A stretch of 47,620 nt of DNA from Sphingomonadales bacterium (GTDB taxonomy: Bacteria > Pseudomonadota > Alphaproteobacteria > Sphingomonadales > Sphingomonadaceae), in the NCBI GenBank assembly GCA_013297725.1, contig JAAFIB010000013.1, forward strand, positions 1 to 47,620, in the 5' to 3' direction. The position numbers and the translations under genes are program-made. Of this stretch, positions 41,706-47,620 are shown piece by piece. The first letter of the stretch is position 1, and each line of letters starts with the position of its first letter. A model generated the notes under the pieces. The model was not told where the DNA came from and did no database searches. It saw only the letters and a program-made list of their open reading frames with translations.

Positions 41706-42314
41706 TCACCGCGACGCCCTCTTCAACGCCAGCCTCACCAGCGCATCCAATGTCGCATCAGCGCCCAATTCCTCGACAGCCTGCGCAACCGCACTCCCCG
41801 CCTCGCCGGGTTTGAAGCCTAAACCGGTCAGCGCCGAGACCGCATCGCTGGCATGACCACCAGAACCGCCACCAACCGCCGCCAACTTAGCGCCGCCGCC
41901 AAGGCCCGCCAGCGCGCCGACCTTATCCTTTAACTCGTTCACAATCCGGCTGGCCAATTTGGGGCCGACACCGTTCGCGCGCGAGACCATCGCCGCGTCG
42001 CCGGTGCTGATCGCCATCGCCAAATCGGCTGGTTCAATTGCTGACAAAATCGCCAGCCCGACTTTTCCGCCCACGCCCTGCACACCGGTGAGCAAGCGGA
42101 ACCAGTCGCGTTCTTCTCGCGTGGCAAAGCCGATCAGGCGCTGGTCATTTTCCGACACCTGCATTTCGGTAAATACCGTAGCGAAATCGTCGGTCTTGCC
42201 GAGCGCGGCCAATGTCCGAGCGCTGGCCTGCACCAGATAGCCGATGCCGTTCACGTCGATCACCAGATGATCAACGCCCGTTTCATCTATGCGGCCATAA
42301 AGTTTTGCGATCAT
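41706..42314 (-). CDS. ruvA: Holliday junction branch migration protein RuvA
   Basis: The 202-aa protein has the family start [20 protein letters not shown] (OB domain), a helix-hairpin-helix region ([39 protein letters not shown]) and a C-terminal UBA-like domain ([20 protein letters not shown]). It binds Holliday junctions and loads RuvB. The start at 42314 is the universal RuvA start; AGGA sits directly against it, and a longer frame with ATG at 42350 cannot be excluded. Confidence 0.95.
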   Translation of the reverse strand: MIAKLYGRIDETGVDHLVIDVNGIGYLVQASARTLAALGKTDDFATVFTEMQVSENDQRLIGFATREERDWFRLLTGVQGVGGKVGLAILSAIEPADLAMAISTGDAAMVSRANGVGPKLASRIVNELKDKVGALAGLGGGAKLAAVGGGSGGHASDAVSALTGLGFKPGEAGSAVAQAVEELGADATLDALVRLALKRASR

Positions 42315-42419
42315 TCCTAAATAACTAGCTCGGCTTGACGCCATCGGCAAGCAAAAGAGAACATCGTGCGAACTTTAAGCTTGTAATGTAGGATTGCATG
42401 CGGGATATTATTGCGCTCT

Positions 42420-42448
42420 TTGACAATCGGACCTTTGGGTTCGTTTAT
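42420..42448 (+). promoter_or_regulatory. Candidate sigma-70 promoter of the pagL-like gene
   Basis: A perfect -35 box TTGACA (42420-42425) is followed after 17 bases by GTTTAT (or TTTATA at 18). It lies about 170 bases upstream of the ATG, leaving a long 5' leader that contains a 10-bp hairpin. Confidence 0.45.
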
Positions 42449-42547
42449 ATGAATATCCGCCTTTGCGGGGCTGGGCGAAAACCGTTCAGGTGAGACTTTA
42501 GTGACACCTTTCAGAATGCGACCCGGGTCTTTGGCACGAAGTCAGAG

Positions 42548-42573
42548 CGCTTTCATTCACGATAATGAAAGCG
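42548..42573 (+). promoter_or_regulatory. 10-bp hairpin in the pagL leader
   Basis: CGCTTTCATT, loop CACGAT, AATGAAAGCG: a perfect 10-bp inverted repeat 41 bases before the ATG and inside the predicted leader. It may be an operator for a regulator of envelope stress or an RNA structure. No T-run follows. Confidence 0.5.
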
Positions 42574-42614
42574 AGGCGGTTCTAAATCCGCACAAACAAG
42601 CAAGGGGTTGCAAC

Positions 42615-43148
42615 ATGCGTTTTTTGTTAACCACAGGCCTTTGGGCGCTGGCATTGGCCATTCCAGCCGCAGCGCAAGCGCAGGAAGTTTATGTCGGCAG
42701 CAGTTTCCACGGCGTTGACACGCCCTTTACGCTGGAGGCGGGCGAGCGCGGCAGCGATGCCCAGGCGGGAATCCGCAGCGCGCCGATCGAAGGGCTGAAA
42801 GCGATTGGCAAACCATCCGCTTATCTGCACGCGCAGGTCAGCCTAAACGGCAATACAAGTTTGGTCGCGACCGGCTTAAGCTGGAAATTTGGCGACAAAT
42901 TTTACGTCCGCCCCGGTATTGGTCTTGCCCTGCATAATGACACGATCAAAGAAGTGCGCGCGGACGGTCGGCGGCTTGATCTGGGTTCGCGTATTTTGTT
43001 TGAGCCAGAAATCGCGTTGGGTGCAAAGATTTCTGACAAAACCGCTTTTGAAATCAGCTGGGTGCATGTCAGCAATGCGACACTCCTCAGCAGCCAAAAT
43101 CCCGGAATGGATTTTATCGGCGCGCGGTTGGTGCTACAACTCAACTAG
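42615..43148 (+). CDS. Lipid A 3-O-deacylase, PagL-like (acyloxyacyl hydrolase family)
   Basis: The 177-aa precursor has a signal peptide ([20 protein letters not shown]) and an eight-strand beta-barrel pattern ending [11 protein letters not shown]. In PagL the catalytic triad is His-Ser-Glu; here [10 protein letters not shown] gives His151 and Ser153. The residue about 13 further on is Asp166 (QNPGMDFIG) in the place of Glu, so activity is likely but not certain. PagL removes the 3-O-acyl chain from lipid A in the outer membrane. AAGGGG precedes ATG 42615. The gene lies between ruvA and ruvC on the opposite strand and overlaps the ruvC stop by 4 bases (CTAG). Confidence 0.85.
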   Translation: MRFLLTTGLWALALAIPAAAQAQEVYVGSSFHGVDTPFTLEAGERGSDAQAGIRSAPIEGLKAIGKPSAYLHAQVSLNGNTSLVATGLSWKFGDKFYVRPGIGLALHNDTIKEVRADGRRLDLGSRILFEPEIALGAKISDKTAFEISWVHVSNATLLSSQNPGMDFIGARLVLQLN

Positions 43149-43612
43149 CGGATATGATTGGCATGGGTAATCGCCACGGCCAGCGCATCGGCGGCGTCCT
43201 CGCCCGCCAGTTTCAATCCCGGCAATAATATCCGCAGCATCGCCGCGATCTGGTCCTTGTCGGCCTTGCCTGTGCCAACGACCGATTTTTTCACCAGCCG
43301 CGCTGCATATTCCGTCACCGGCGTGCGGTTGCGGGCAGCACCCAGCAGCACAACGCCCCGCGCCTGCCCCAGCTTTAGCGTGCTTTGCGGGTTTTTGTTG
43401 ACGAACACTTCCTCAACCGCAGCTTGATCGGGCCGGAAATGATCGAGGATAACGCGCAGTTTTTCGTCGATCATCACTAACCGGTTGGCCAAAGGCTGTT
43501 TGGCATCGGTGCTGATTTCGCCATTGTCGATATGCGACAGCCGATTGCCTTCTTTACGAATGACGCCCCAGCCCGTCGTGCCAAGGCCAGGGTCTAAACC
43601 AAGGATTATCAT
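43145..43612 (-). CDS. ruvC: Crossover junction endodeoxyribonuclease RuvC
   Basis: The 155-aa resolvase has the four catalytic acids: Asp7 ([14 protein letters not shown]), Glu67 ([12 protein letters not shown]), Asp139 and Asp142 ([16 protein letters not shown]). It cuts Holliday junctions in the RuvABC complex. It is on the same strand as yebC upstream and ruvA downstream, from which it is separated by the inserted pagL-like gene. Confidence 0.96.
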   Translation of the reverse strand: MIILGLDPGLGTTGWGVIRKEGNRLSHIDNGEISTDAKQPLANRLVMIDEKLRVILDHFRPDQAAVEEVFVNKNPQSTLKLGQARGVVLLGAARNRTPVTEYAARLVKKSVVGTGKADKDQIAAMLRILLPGLKLAGEDAADALAVAITHANHIR

Positions 43613-43620
43613 GCTTATCT

Positions 43621-43734
43621 CCCTCTCCCCTTCAGGGGAGAGGGCTGGGGAGAGGGGGAGTCAACTCACCTCTCCGGCGTCGCGGTTTTCACCGCATGCC
43701 CCTCTCCCAACCCTCTCCCCTAAAGGGGAGAGGG
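43621..43734. repeat. Paired GGGGAGAGGG/CCCCTCTCCC palindromic repeats
   Basis: Two hairpins with identical 10-bp stems, CCCTCTCCCC-TTCA-GGGGAGAGGG (43621-43644) and CCCTCTCCCC-TAAA-GGGGAGAGGG (43711-43734), are joined by GGGGAGAGGGG and CCCCTCTCCC pieces in opposite orientation. The element is an inverted pair of about 38 bases around a 38-base middle. It fills the ruvC-yebC gap and has the look of a widespread REP/BIME-type element. It may stop or attenuate yebC transcription into ruvC. Confidence 0.85.
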
Positions 43735-43743
43735 CTAGATGTA

Positions 43744-44487
43744 TCATCCCAGCTTCGCCATCACCTCGTCGGACACATCATAATTGCCCCAGACCGTCTG
43801 GACATCGTCATCCTCTTCCAACGCGTCGATCATTTTCATCAAAGTCGCGGCATTGGCTTCGTCAACCTCGACCAGAATCTGCGGTTTCCACGCAAGGTTT
43901 GCGCTTTCCGCTTCGCCTAGCGATGCCTCCAACGCTTTGGCCACGCCGTGCAGCGCGTCCATTGCGGTCCAGATGCTGTGCTCATCGTCGCCGCTTTCAA
44001 CATCCTCTGCGCCTGCGTCCAGCGCTGCTTCAAACACTGTATCTGCGTCGCCGACTTTGGCCGGATAAGTAATTAGGCCCATGCGATCAAAGCCATGGCT
44101 GACCGCGCCCGACGCGCCAAGATTGCCGCCGTTTTTGCTGAATGCTGTTCGCACATTAGTCGCGGTGCGGTTGCGGTTATCGGTCAACGCCTCGACGATA
44201 ACGGCAACGCCGCCCGGGCCGTAACCTTCATAGCGGATTTCTTCATAATCCTCGCCGCCTGCTGCCTGCGCCTTATCAATCGCGCGCTGGATATTATCCT
44301 TTGGCATTGATTGCGCTTTGGCCGCATTGACCGCGAGACGCAGGCGGGGGTTCATATCCGGATCGGGCATGCCCATTTTCGCGGCCACCGTGATTTCGCG
44401 GCTAAGTTTGGAAAACTGAGCCGACCGCTTTTTATCCTGAGCGCCTTTGCGGTGCTGAATATTTTTGAATTTGCTATGGCCTGCCAT
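43744..44487 (-). CDS. YebC/PmpR family protein
   Basis: The 247-aa protein has the family start [20 protein letters not shown], then [59 protein letters not shown] and [20 protein letters not shown]. Members are described as DNA-binding regulators and, more recently, as ribosome-rescue factors for poly-proline stalls. It is usually next to ruvC in alphaproteobacteria, as here. AAGAGAG lies before the ATG. Confidence 0.95.
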   Translation of the reverse strand: MAGHSKFKNIQHRKGAQDKKRSAQFSKLSREITVAAKMGMPDPDMNPRLRLAVNAAKAQSMPKDNIQRAIDKAQAAGGEDYEEIRYEGYGPGGVAVIVEALTDNRNRTATNVRTAFSKNGGNLGASGAVSHGFDRMGLITYPAKVGDADTVFEAALDAGAEDVESGDDEHSIWTAMDALHGVAKALEASLGEAESANLAWKPQILVEVDEANAATLMKMIDALEEDDDVQTVWGNYDVSDEVMAKLG

Positions 44488-44557
44488 GGCTCTCTTCTTT
44501 TCTGGCTAAATGAACTGGAGGCGCGCCCTTACATCAGGGGCTGGGTTGGGGGCAAGG

Positions 44558-45244
44558 TCAGTCCAGTGATTTCTGCGGCATCCGATGAAACGCCTCAACG
44601 GTAAGTACTGTGCCCAATACCATTGCGGGCAAATAGGCTAGTGAGGCGGCTACACCGATCAGCAGATTTTCATCAGCCGACATAAAATACAAAGTCTCGC
44701 TTAGAAGCGTTGCGGGACCAGTGACCAAAAAATAGGCCGCAACCAGCGGCAAGTAGCGTTGCATCCAATAACCTAGAACCTTGCTTGCAGACGGCCCGGC
44801 GCGATCAATCGCCCGACCGGAAGCATGCACGAGCAACGGCGCAAAAAATACCGGCAGAAGGGTAAATGCAATAGCATCCAGATATGAATACTTCTCTTCA
44901 CCGCTCGCTATGGCCACACCCATCACTACTGCGATGGTGGGCACAAAGGCTAAAAGCGTCCATCCCAGCCATGGCCAGAATGCGCCTTTTCGATCCTCAT
45001 AATCTGCGGTCTTCCGTGTCAGTTTCCAAATGACAAAAACCAGCAACCAAATTACCGCTGCTATCATCAACACGATAGCAGGAACGACCGTCCAGTCATC
45101 GTCCGCAGTGGCGTCAAGAAGTGGCATCGACAATGGAAAGCACATTGCTGAAAGTAGCACTAGCCCCCAAAAACCGATGGAAACTCCGGAATTAGCCACA
45201 CGGCGAAAGGTGCCGTCCAACAGAGTTTTGACCTCCGCAATCAA
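44558..45244 (-). CDS. Hypothetical multi-pass membrane protein
   Basis: The 228-aa protein has about six transmembrane segments ([80 protein letters not shown] and two more). A basic loop ([16 protein letters not shown]) is the likely cytoplasmic side. No family is recognised. The start is TTG at 45244, overlapping the stop of ybjQ by 4 bases (TTGA), which implies coupled translation; GGTGAAG before it is a possible RBS. Confidence 0.75.
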   Translation of the reverse strand: MIAEVKTLLDGTFRRVANSGVSIGFWGLVLLSAMCFPLSMPLLDATADDDWTVVPAIVLMIAAVIWLLVFVIWKLTRKTADYEDRKGAFWPWLGWTLLAFVPTIAVVMGVAIASGEEKYSYLDAIAFTLLPVFFAPLLVHASGRAIDRAGPSASKVLGYWMQRYLPLVAAYFLVTGPATLLSETLYFMSADENLLIGVAASLAYLPAMVLGTVLTVEAFHRMPQKSLD

Positions 45245-45561
45245 GATAGCTTCACCGCGGTCCCGCTGGCGCTTACCATCAACATGGAGCCCTGAGATCC
45301 CAGAACTTCATAATCAAGATCGATCCCGATCACGCCATCTGCACCCAATGCGCTCGCTTCTGCGGAAAGTTCATCCAGCGCTGTTTGCCGCGCATCGCGG
45401 AGAGAACTTTCATAAGCCCCGGAGCGCCCGCCGACGATATCGCGCACGCTAGCAAACATATCCTTGAAAATATTTGCGCCCACAATGACTTCGCCGGTCA
45501 CGACACCGAGATATTGAGCGACCGGACGGCCTTCGACGGTTGAGGTAGTGGTGAGTAGCAT
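45241..45561 (-). CDS. YbjQ/UPF0145 family protein
   Basis: The 106-aa protein contains [37 protein letters not shown] and [15 protein letters not shown], the conserved parts of the YbjQ family (a putative heavy-metal-binding fold that forms pentamers). A role is not established. RBS AAGGAGA. It overlaps the downstream membrane-protein gene by 4 bases. Confidence 0.9.
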   Translation of the reverse strand: MLLTTTSTVEGRPVAQYLGVVTGEVIVGANIFKDMFASVRDIVGGRSGAYESSLRDARQTALDELSAEASALGADGVIGIDLDYEVLGSQGSMLMVSASGTAVKLS

Positions 45562-45584
45562 AGCAATCTCCTTTTCAGGAGGAT

Positions 45585-45827
45585 TTATGCCAGACCAAGT
45601 GCAGATTTGTAAGTGTCCAAAATGGCTTCCATTTCCTGACGATCATCATTGGTCATTTTACGCAGGCGGACAATCTGGCGCATGATTTTGGCGTCATAGC
45701 CTTGGCTTTTCGCTTCGCTGTACACATCGCGGATGTCGTCAGCGATGCCCTTTTTTTCTTCTTCCAGCCGCTCGATACGTTCGATGAACAGGCGTAGCTG
45801 GTCGGCGGCGATATTGCCTTCAGACAT
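45585..45827 (-). CDS. gapR: DUF2312 / GapR-type nucleoid-associated protein
   Basis: The 80-aa protein has [20 protein letters not shown], a coiled-coil start, then [20 protein letters not shown] and [23 protein letters not shown]2312 is the family of Caulobacter GapR, a small protein that binds overtwisted AT-rich DNA ahead of forks and RNA polymerase. CGGAG lies before the ATG. It is followed by ybjQ after 23 bases, on the same strand. Confidence 0.9.
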   Translation of the reverse strand: MSEGNIAADQLRLFIERIERLEEEKKGIADDIRDVYSEAKSQGYDAKIMRQIVRLRKMTNDDRQEMEAILDTYKSALGLA

Positions 45828-45893
45828 TTTTTTCTCCGGTTAGTTTAGGGGCCGCCAAGGAAATGTGGTGACCCGAATCATGTTGCCGCTCGC

Positions 45894-46208
45894 TTAATGC
45901 CCCACTGCATTCTTCGCCACACTTTCCTGCATCTTTTGCAGCTTCTCTGGCGTTGCCTCTGACTGAAACTTTGCTTTCCATTCTGCAGCGGGCATGCCGT
46001 GGATCAATTCGCGGGCTTCATCCTTTGTCAGGTCAGCTCCCTCTTCATTCGCCGCCTCCATCACCCAGTCGGCAAGGCAATTGCGGCAAAATCCAGCCAA
46101 CCCCATCAGGTCAATGTTCTCTGCATCATGGCGGTGCTGCAAATGCGCAATCAAACGGCGAAAAGCAGCGGCTGCTGCGGCATCGGATATTGTTTTTGTG
46201 CTTTGCAT
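45894..46208 (-). CDS. DUF1244 family protein
   Basis: The 104-aa protein contains LIAHLQHRHDAENIDLMGLA and GFCRNCLADWVMEAANE, the signature of DUF1244 (a small helical family with two conserved Cys; function unknown). A C-terminal extension SEATPEKLQKMQESVAKNAV is less conserved. It is divergent from pyruvate kinase across 84 bases. Confidence 0.87.
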   Translation of the reverse strand: MQSTKTISDAAAAAAFRRLIAHLQHRHDAENIDLMGLAGFCRNCLADWVMEAANEEGADLTKDEARELIHGMPAAEWKAKFQSEATPEKLQKMQESVAKNAVGH

Positions 46209-46292
46209 AGCTATGCGCCCTTTTGTTATTGTCTGTGGCCGTTATGAAGGCTGAATTACCCAAATTCTATAGCGCGAAAGAACCTTTTTCCG

Positions 46293-47620
46293 ATGCAATA
46301 TCATAAACCGCGCATGCGCAAGGTTCGCATCCTCGCCACCTTAGGCCCAGCCAGCGACACGCCGGAGATGATTGAAAAGCTGTTCCGTGCAGGAGCAGAC
46401 GCGTTCCGCGTGAATATGAGCCACGGTGAACAAGCCGATAAAGCAAAGCTGATCGCCAATATCCGCGCGCTCGAAAAATCCTATAACCGCCCCACTACAA
46501 TCCTTGTCGATCTACAAGGGCCAAAGCTGCGCGTGGGCACTTTTGCAGATGGTAAAGTGGAATTGAAAACTGGCGCGACATTCCGGCTTGATACCGACAA
46601 AAAACCCGGCGATGTAACCCGCGTTCACCTGCCGCATCCAGAGATTTTTGCTGCATTGGAAATCGAGGCGCGGCTATTGCTGGATGATGGCAAGCTGGTG
46701 CTGCGCGTCACAGAGATCGGTCCCGATCATATCAACACGCGCGTCGAGGTCGGCGGGATGCTGTCGGATCGTAAGGGGCTGAATGTTCCTGACGTGGTCG
46801 TGCCGATTGCGGCGCTGACCGAGAAAGACCGGTCCGATCTCGCCTTTGCGCTCGATCAAGGCGTAGACTGGATTGCGCTATCATTTGTACAGCGGCCAGA
46901 GGATGTCGCCGAGGGCAAAAAGCTGATCGGCGGGAAGGCAGCTTTGCTTGCCAAGATCGAAAAGCCAGCCGCGATCCACCGGCTAGAGGAAATTCTGGAA
47001 CTGGCCGATGGTGTGATGGTGGCGCGCGGCGATTTGGGTGTGGAAATGCCGCCTGAACAAGTCCCGCCATTACAGAAAAAGATCGTGTCCGCCGCGCGGC
47101 GTATGGGCAAACCTGTGGTTGTAGCAACGCAGATGCTGGAATCGATGATCGTCTCTCCATCGCCCACCCGCGCCGAAGTATCCGACGTTGCGACCGCGAT
47201 TTATGATGGGGCCGATGCCGTCATGCTATCTGCGGAAACCGCAGCAGGCGCTTGGCCGATTGAGGCAGTGTCGATCATGGACCGGATCGCGCAGCAGGTC
47301 GAAAACGATCCCGATTTTTACAAACGCATACATTTTACCGAAACCCCCGCCGACAACACTACAGCCGATGCCTTGGCCGAGGCCAGTGGGCGGATTGCTG
47401 ACACGGTGGAGACCAGCGCGATTATCTGTTTCACATCGTCTGGTTCCACAGCGCGCCGGATTTCGCGTGAACGGCCATCGGTGCCTTTGCTGGTGCTGAC
47501 CGCATCAAAGGACACCGCGCGGCGGCTTGGCCTGTTATGGGGCGCATTTGCTGTGACGACCAAAGACATCGGCAGCTTTGAAGAAATGGTCGCCAAGGGC
47601 AAACGCATGGCTCTGCGCTA
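46293..47620 (+). CDS. pyk: Pyruvate kinase (partial, 3' end off the window)
   Basis: About 442 codons are visible. The protein begins MQYHKPRMRKVRILATLGPA, then FRVNMSHG, DLQGPKLRVG, IALSFVQRPEDV, LLAKIEKPAAI, ADGVMVARGDLGVEMPPEQV and the family signature region VATQMLESMIVSPSPTRAEV with SDVATAIYDGADAVMLSAET. It converts phosphoenolpyruvate and ADP to pyruvate and ATP. The C-terminal domain is under way (ASGRIADTVETSAIICFTSS) but its last tens of residues are missing. ATG at 46293 or the later one at 46314 are both possible; no clear RBS decides. Confidence 0.96.
   Translation, partial: MQYHKPRMRKVRILATLGPASDTPEMIEKLFRAGADAFRVNMSHGEQADKAKLIANIRALEKSYNRPTTILVDLQGPKLRVGTFADGKVELKTGATFRLDTDKKPGDVTRVHLPHPEIFAALEIEARLLLDDGKLVLRVTEIGPDHINTRVEVGGMLSDRKGLNVPDVVVPIAALTEKDRSDLAFALDQGVDWIALSFVQRPEDVAEGKKLIGGKAALLAKIEKPAAIHRLEEILELADGVMVARGDLGVEMPPEQVPPLQKKIVSAARRMGKPVVVATQMLESMIVSPSPTRAEVSDVATAIYDGADAVMLSAETAAGAWPIEAVSIMDRIAQQVENDPDFYKRIHFTETPADNTTADALAEASGRIADTVETSAIICFTSSGSTARRISRERPSVPLLVLTASKDTARRLGLLWGAFAVTTKDIGSFEEMVAKGKRMALR

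Noticed and set aside
41086-41709. Minus-strand 207-codon open frame between the ruvB-linked gene and ruvA
   Set aside because: It is antisense to the GIY-YIG gene and is built in part from translated REP repeats (HPELVSGSI occurs twice). Only the last few codons could be a remnant of an older gene.
1-47620. tRNA, rRNA, prophage or transposase
   Set aside because: None could be recognised on either strand; the only mobile-looking unit is the GIY-YIG cassette.

Overview
The window reads as a chromosomal segment of an alphaproteobacterium of the order Sphingomonadales. A Sphingorhabdus/Sphingopyxis-like genome is my guess, made from gene content, moderate GC and two large TonB-dependent receptors, not from any search. 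Coding density is very high. No rRNA, tRNA, CRISPR array, integrase or transposase was seen.

Layout: (1) 1-3672, minus strand: the N-terminus of an exported protein, a TonB-dependent receptor and a small secreted protein. (2) 3858-11340: an SDR dehydrogenase, a penicillin-acylase-type hydrolase, an M28 peptidase, then an ATP-dependent DNA ligase with its companion MBL-fold exonuclease (a DNA-damage pair). (3) 11452-19428: ClpB, two consecutive 2-oxoglutarate/Fe(II) oxygenase-type genes (the second fused to TPRs), and a convergent TonB receptor across a bidirectional terminator. (4) 19736-24211: a small exported protein, an xseA-DUF2093-M23 peptidase operon, and divergent purD. (5) 24325-26002: a three-gene set of BON/OmpA protein, 33-aa membrane peptide and membrane-anchored histone-H1-like/HhH protein. 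(6) 26084-29379: a CorC/HlyC-type membrane protein, a DMT transporter and a glycosyltransferase-like protein. (7) 29477-34210: an acyl-CoA operon (thiolase, SDR, crotonase, TetR) with a convergent class III CoA-transferase. (8) 34291-44487: a lipoprotein, then the Tol-Pal and RuvABC genes with YebC (pal, tolB, tolA, tolR, tolQ, ybgC, ruvB, ruvA, ruvC, yebC, all minus). The ruv part is interrupted by a hypothetical gene, a repeat-flanked GIY-YIG gene and a pagL-like lipid A deacylase. (9) 44558-47620: a membrane protein, YbjQ, a GapR-type DUF2312 protein, DUF1244 and the start of pyruvate kinase.

Functional themes are envelope maintenance (Tol-Pal, M23, OmpA, PagL, TonB receptors), DNA repair and recombination (ligase/exonuclease, XseA, RuvABC) and acyl-CoA breakdown. 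The most interesting non-coding signals are a nested 48-bp inverted repeat that contains the thiolase ribosome binding site, a 13-bp xseA/purD intergenic segment that carries two opposed Shine-Dalgarno sequences for two TTG starts, and repeat families clustered in the ruv region.
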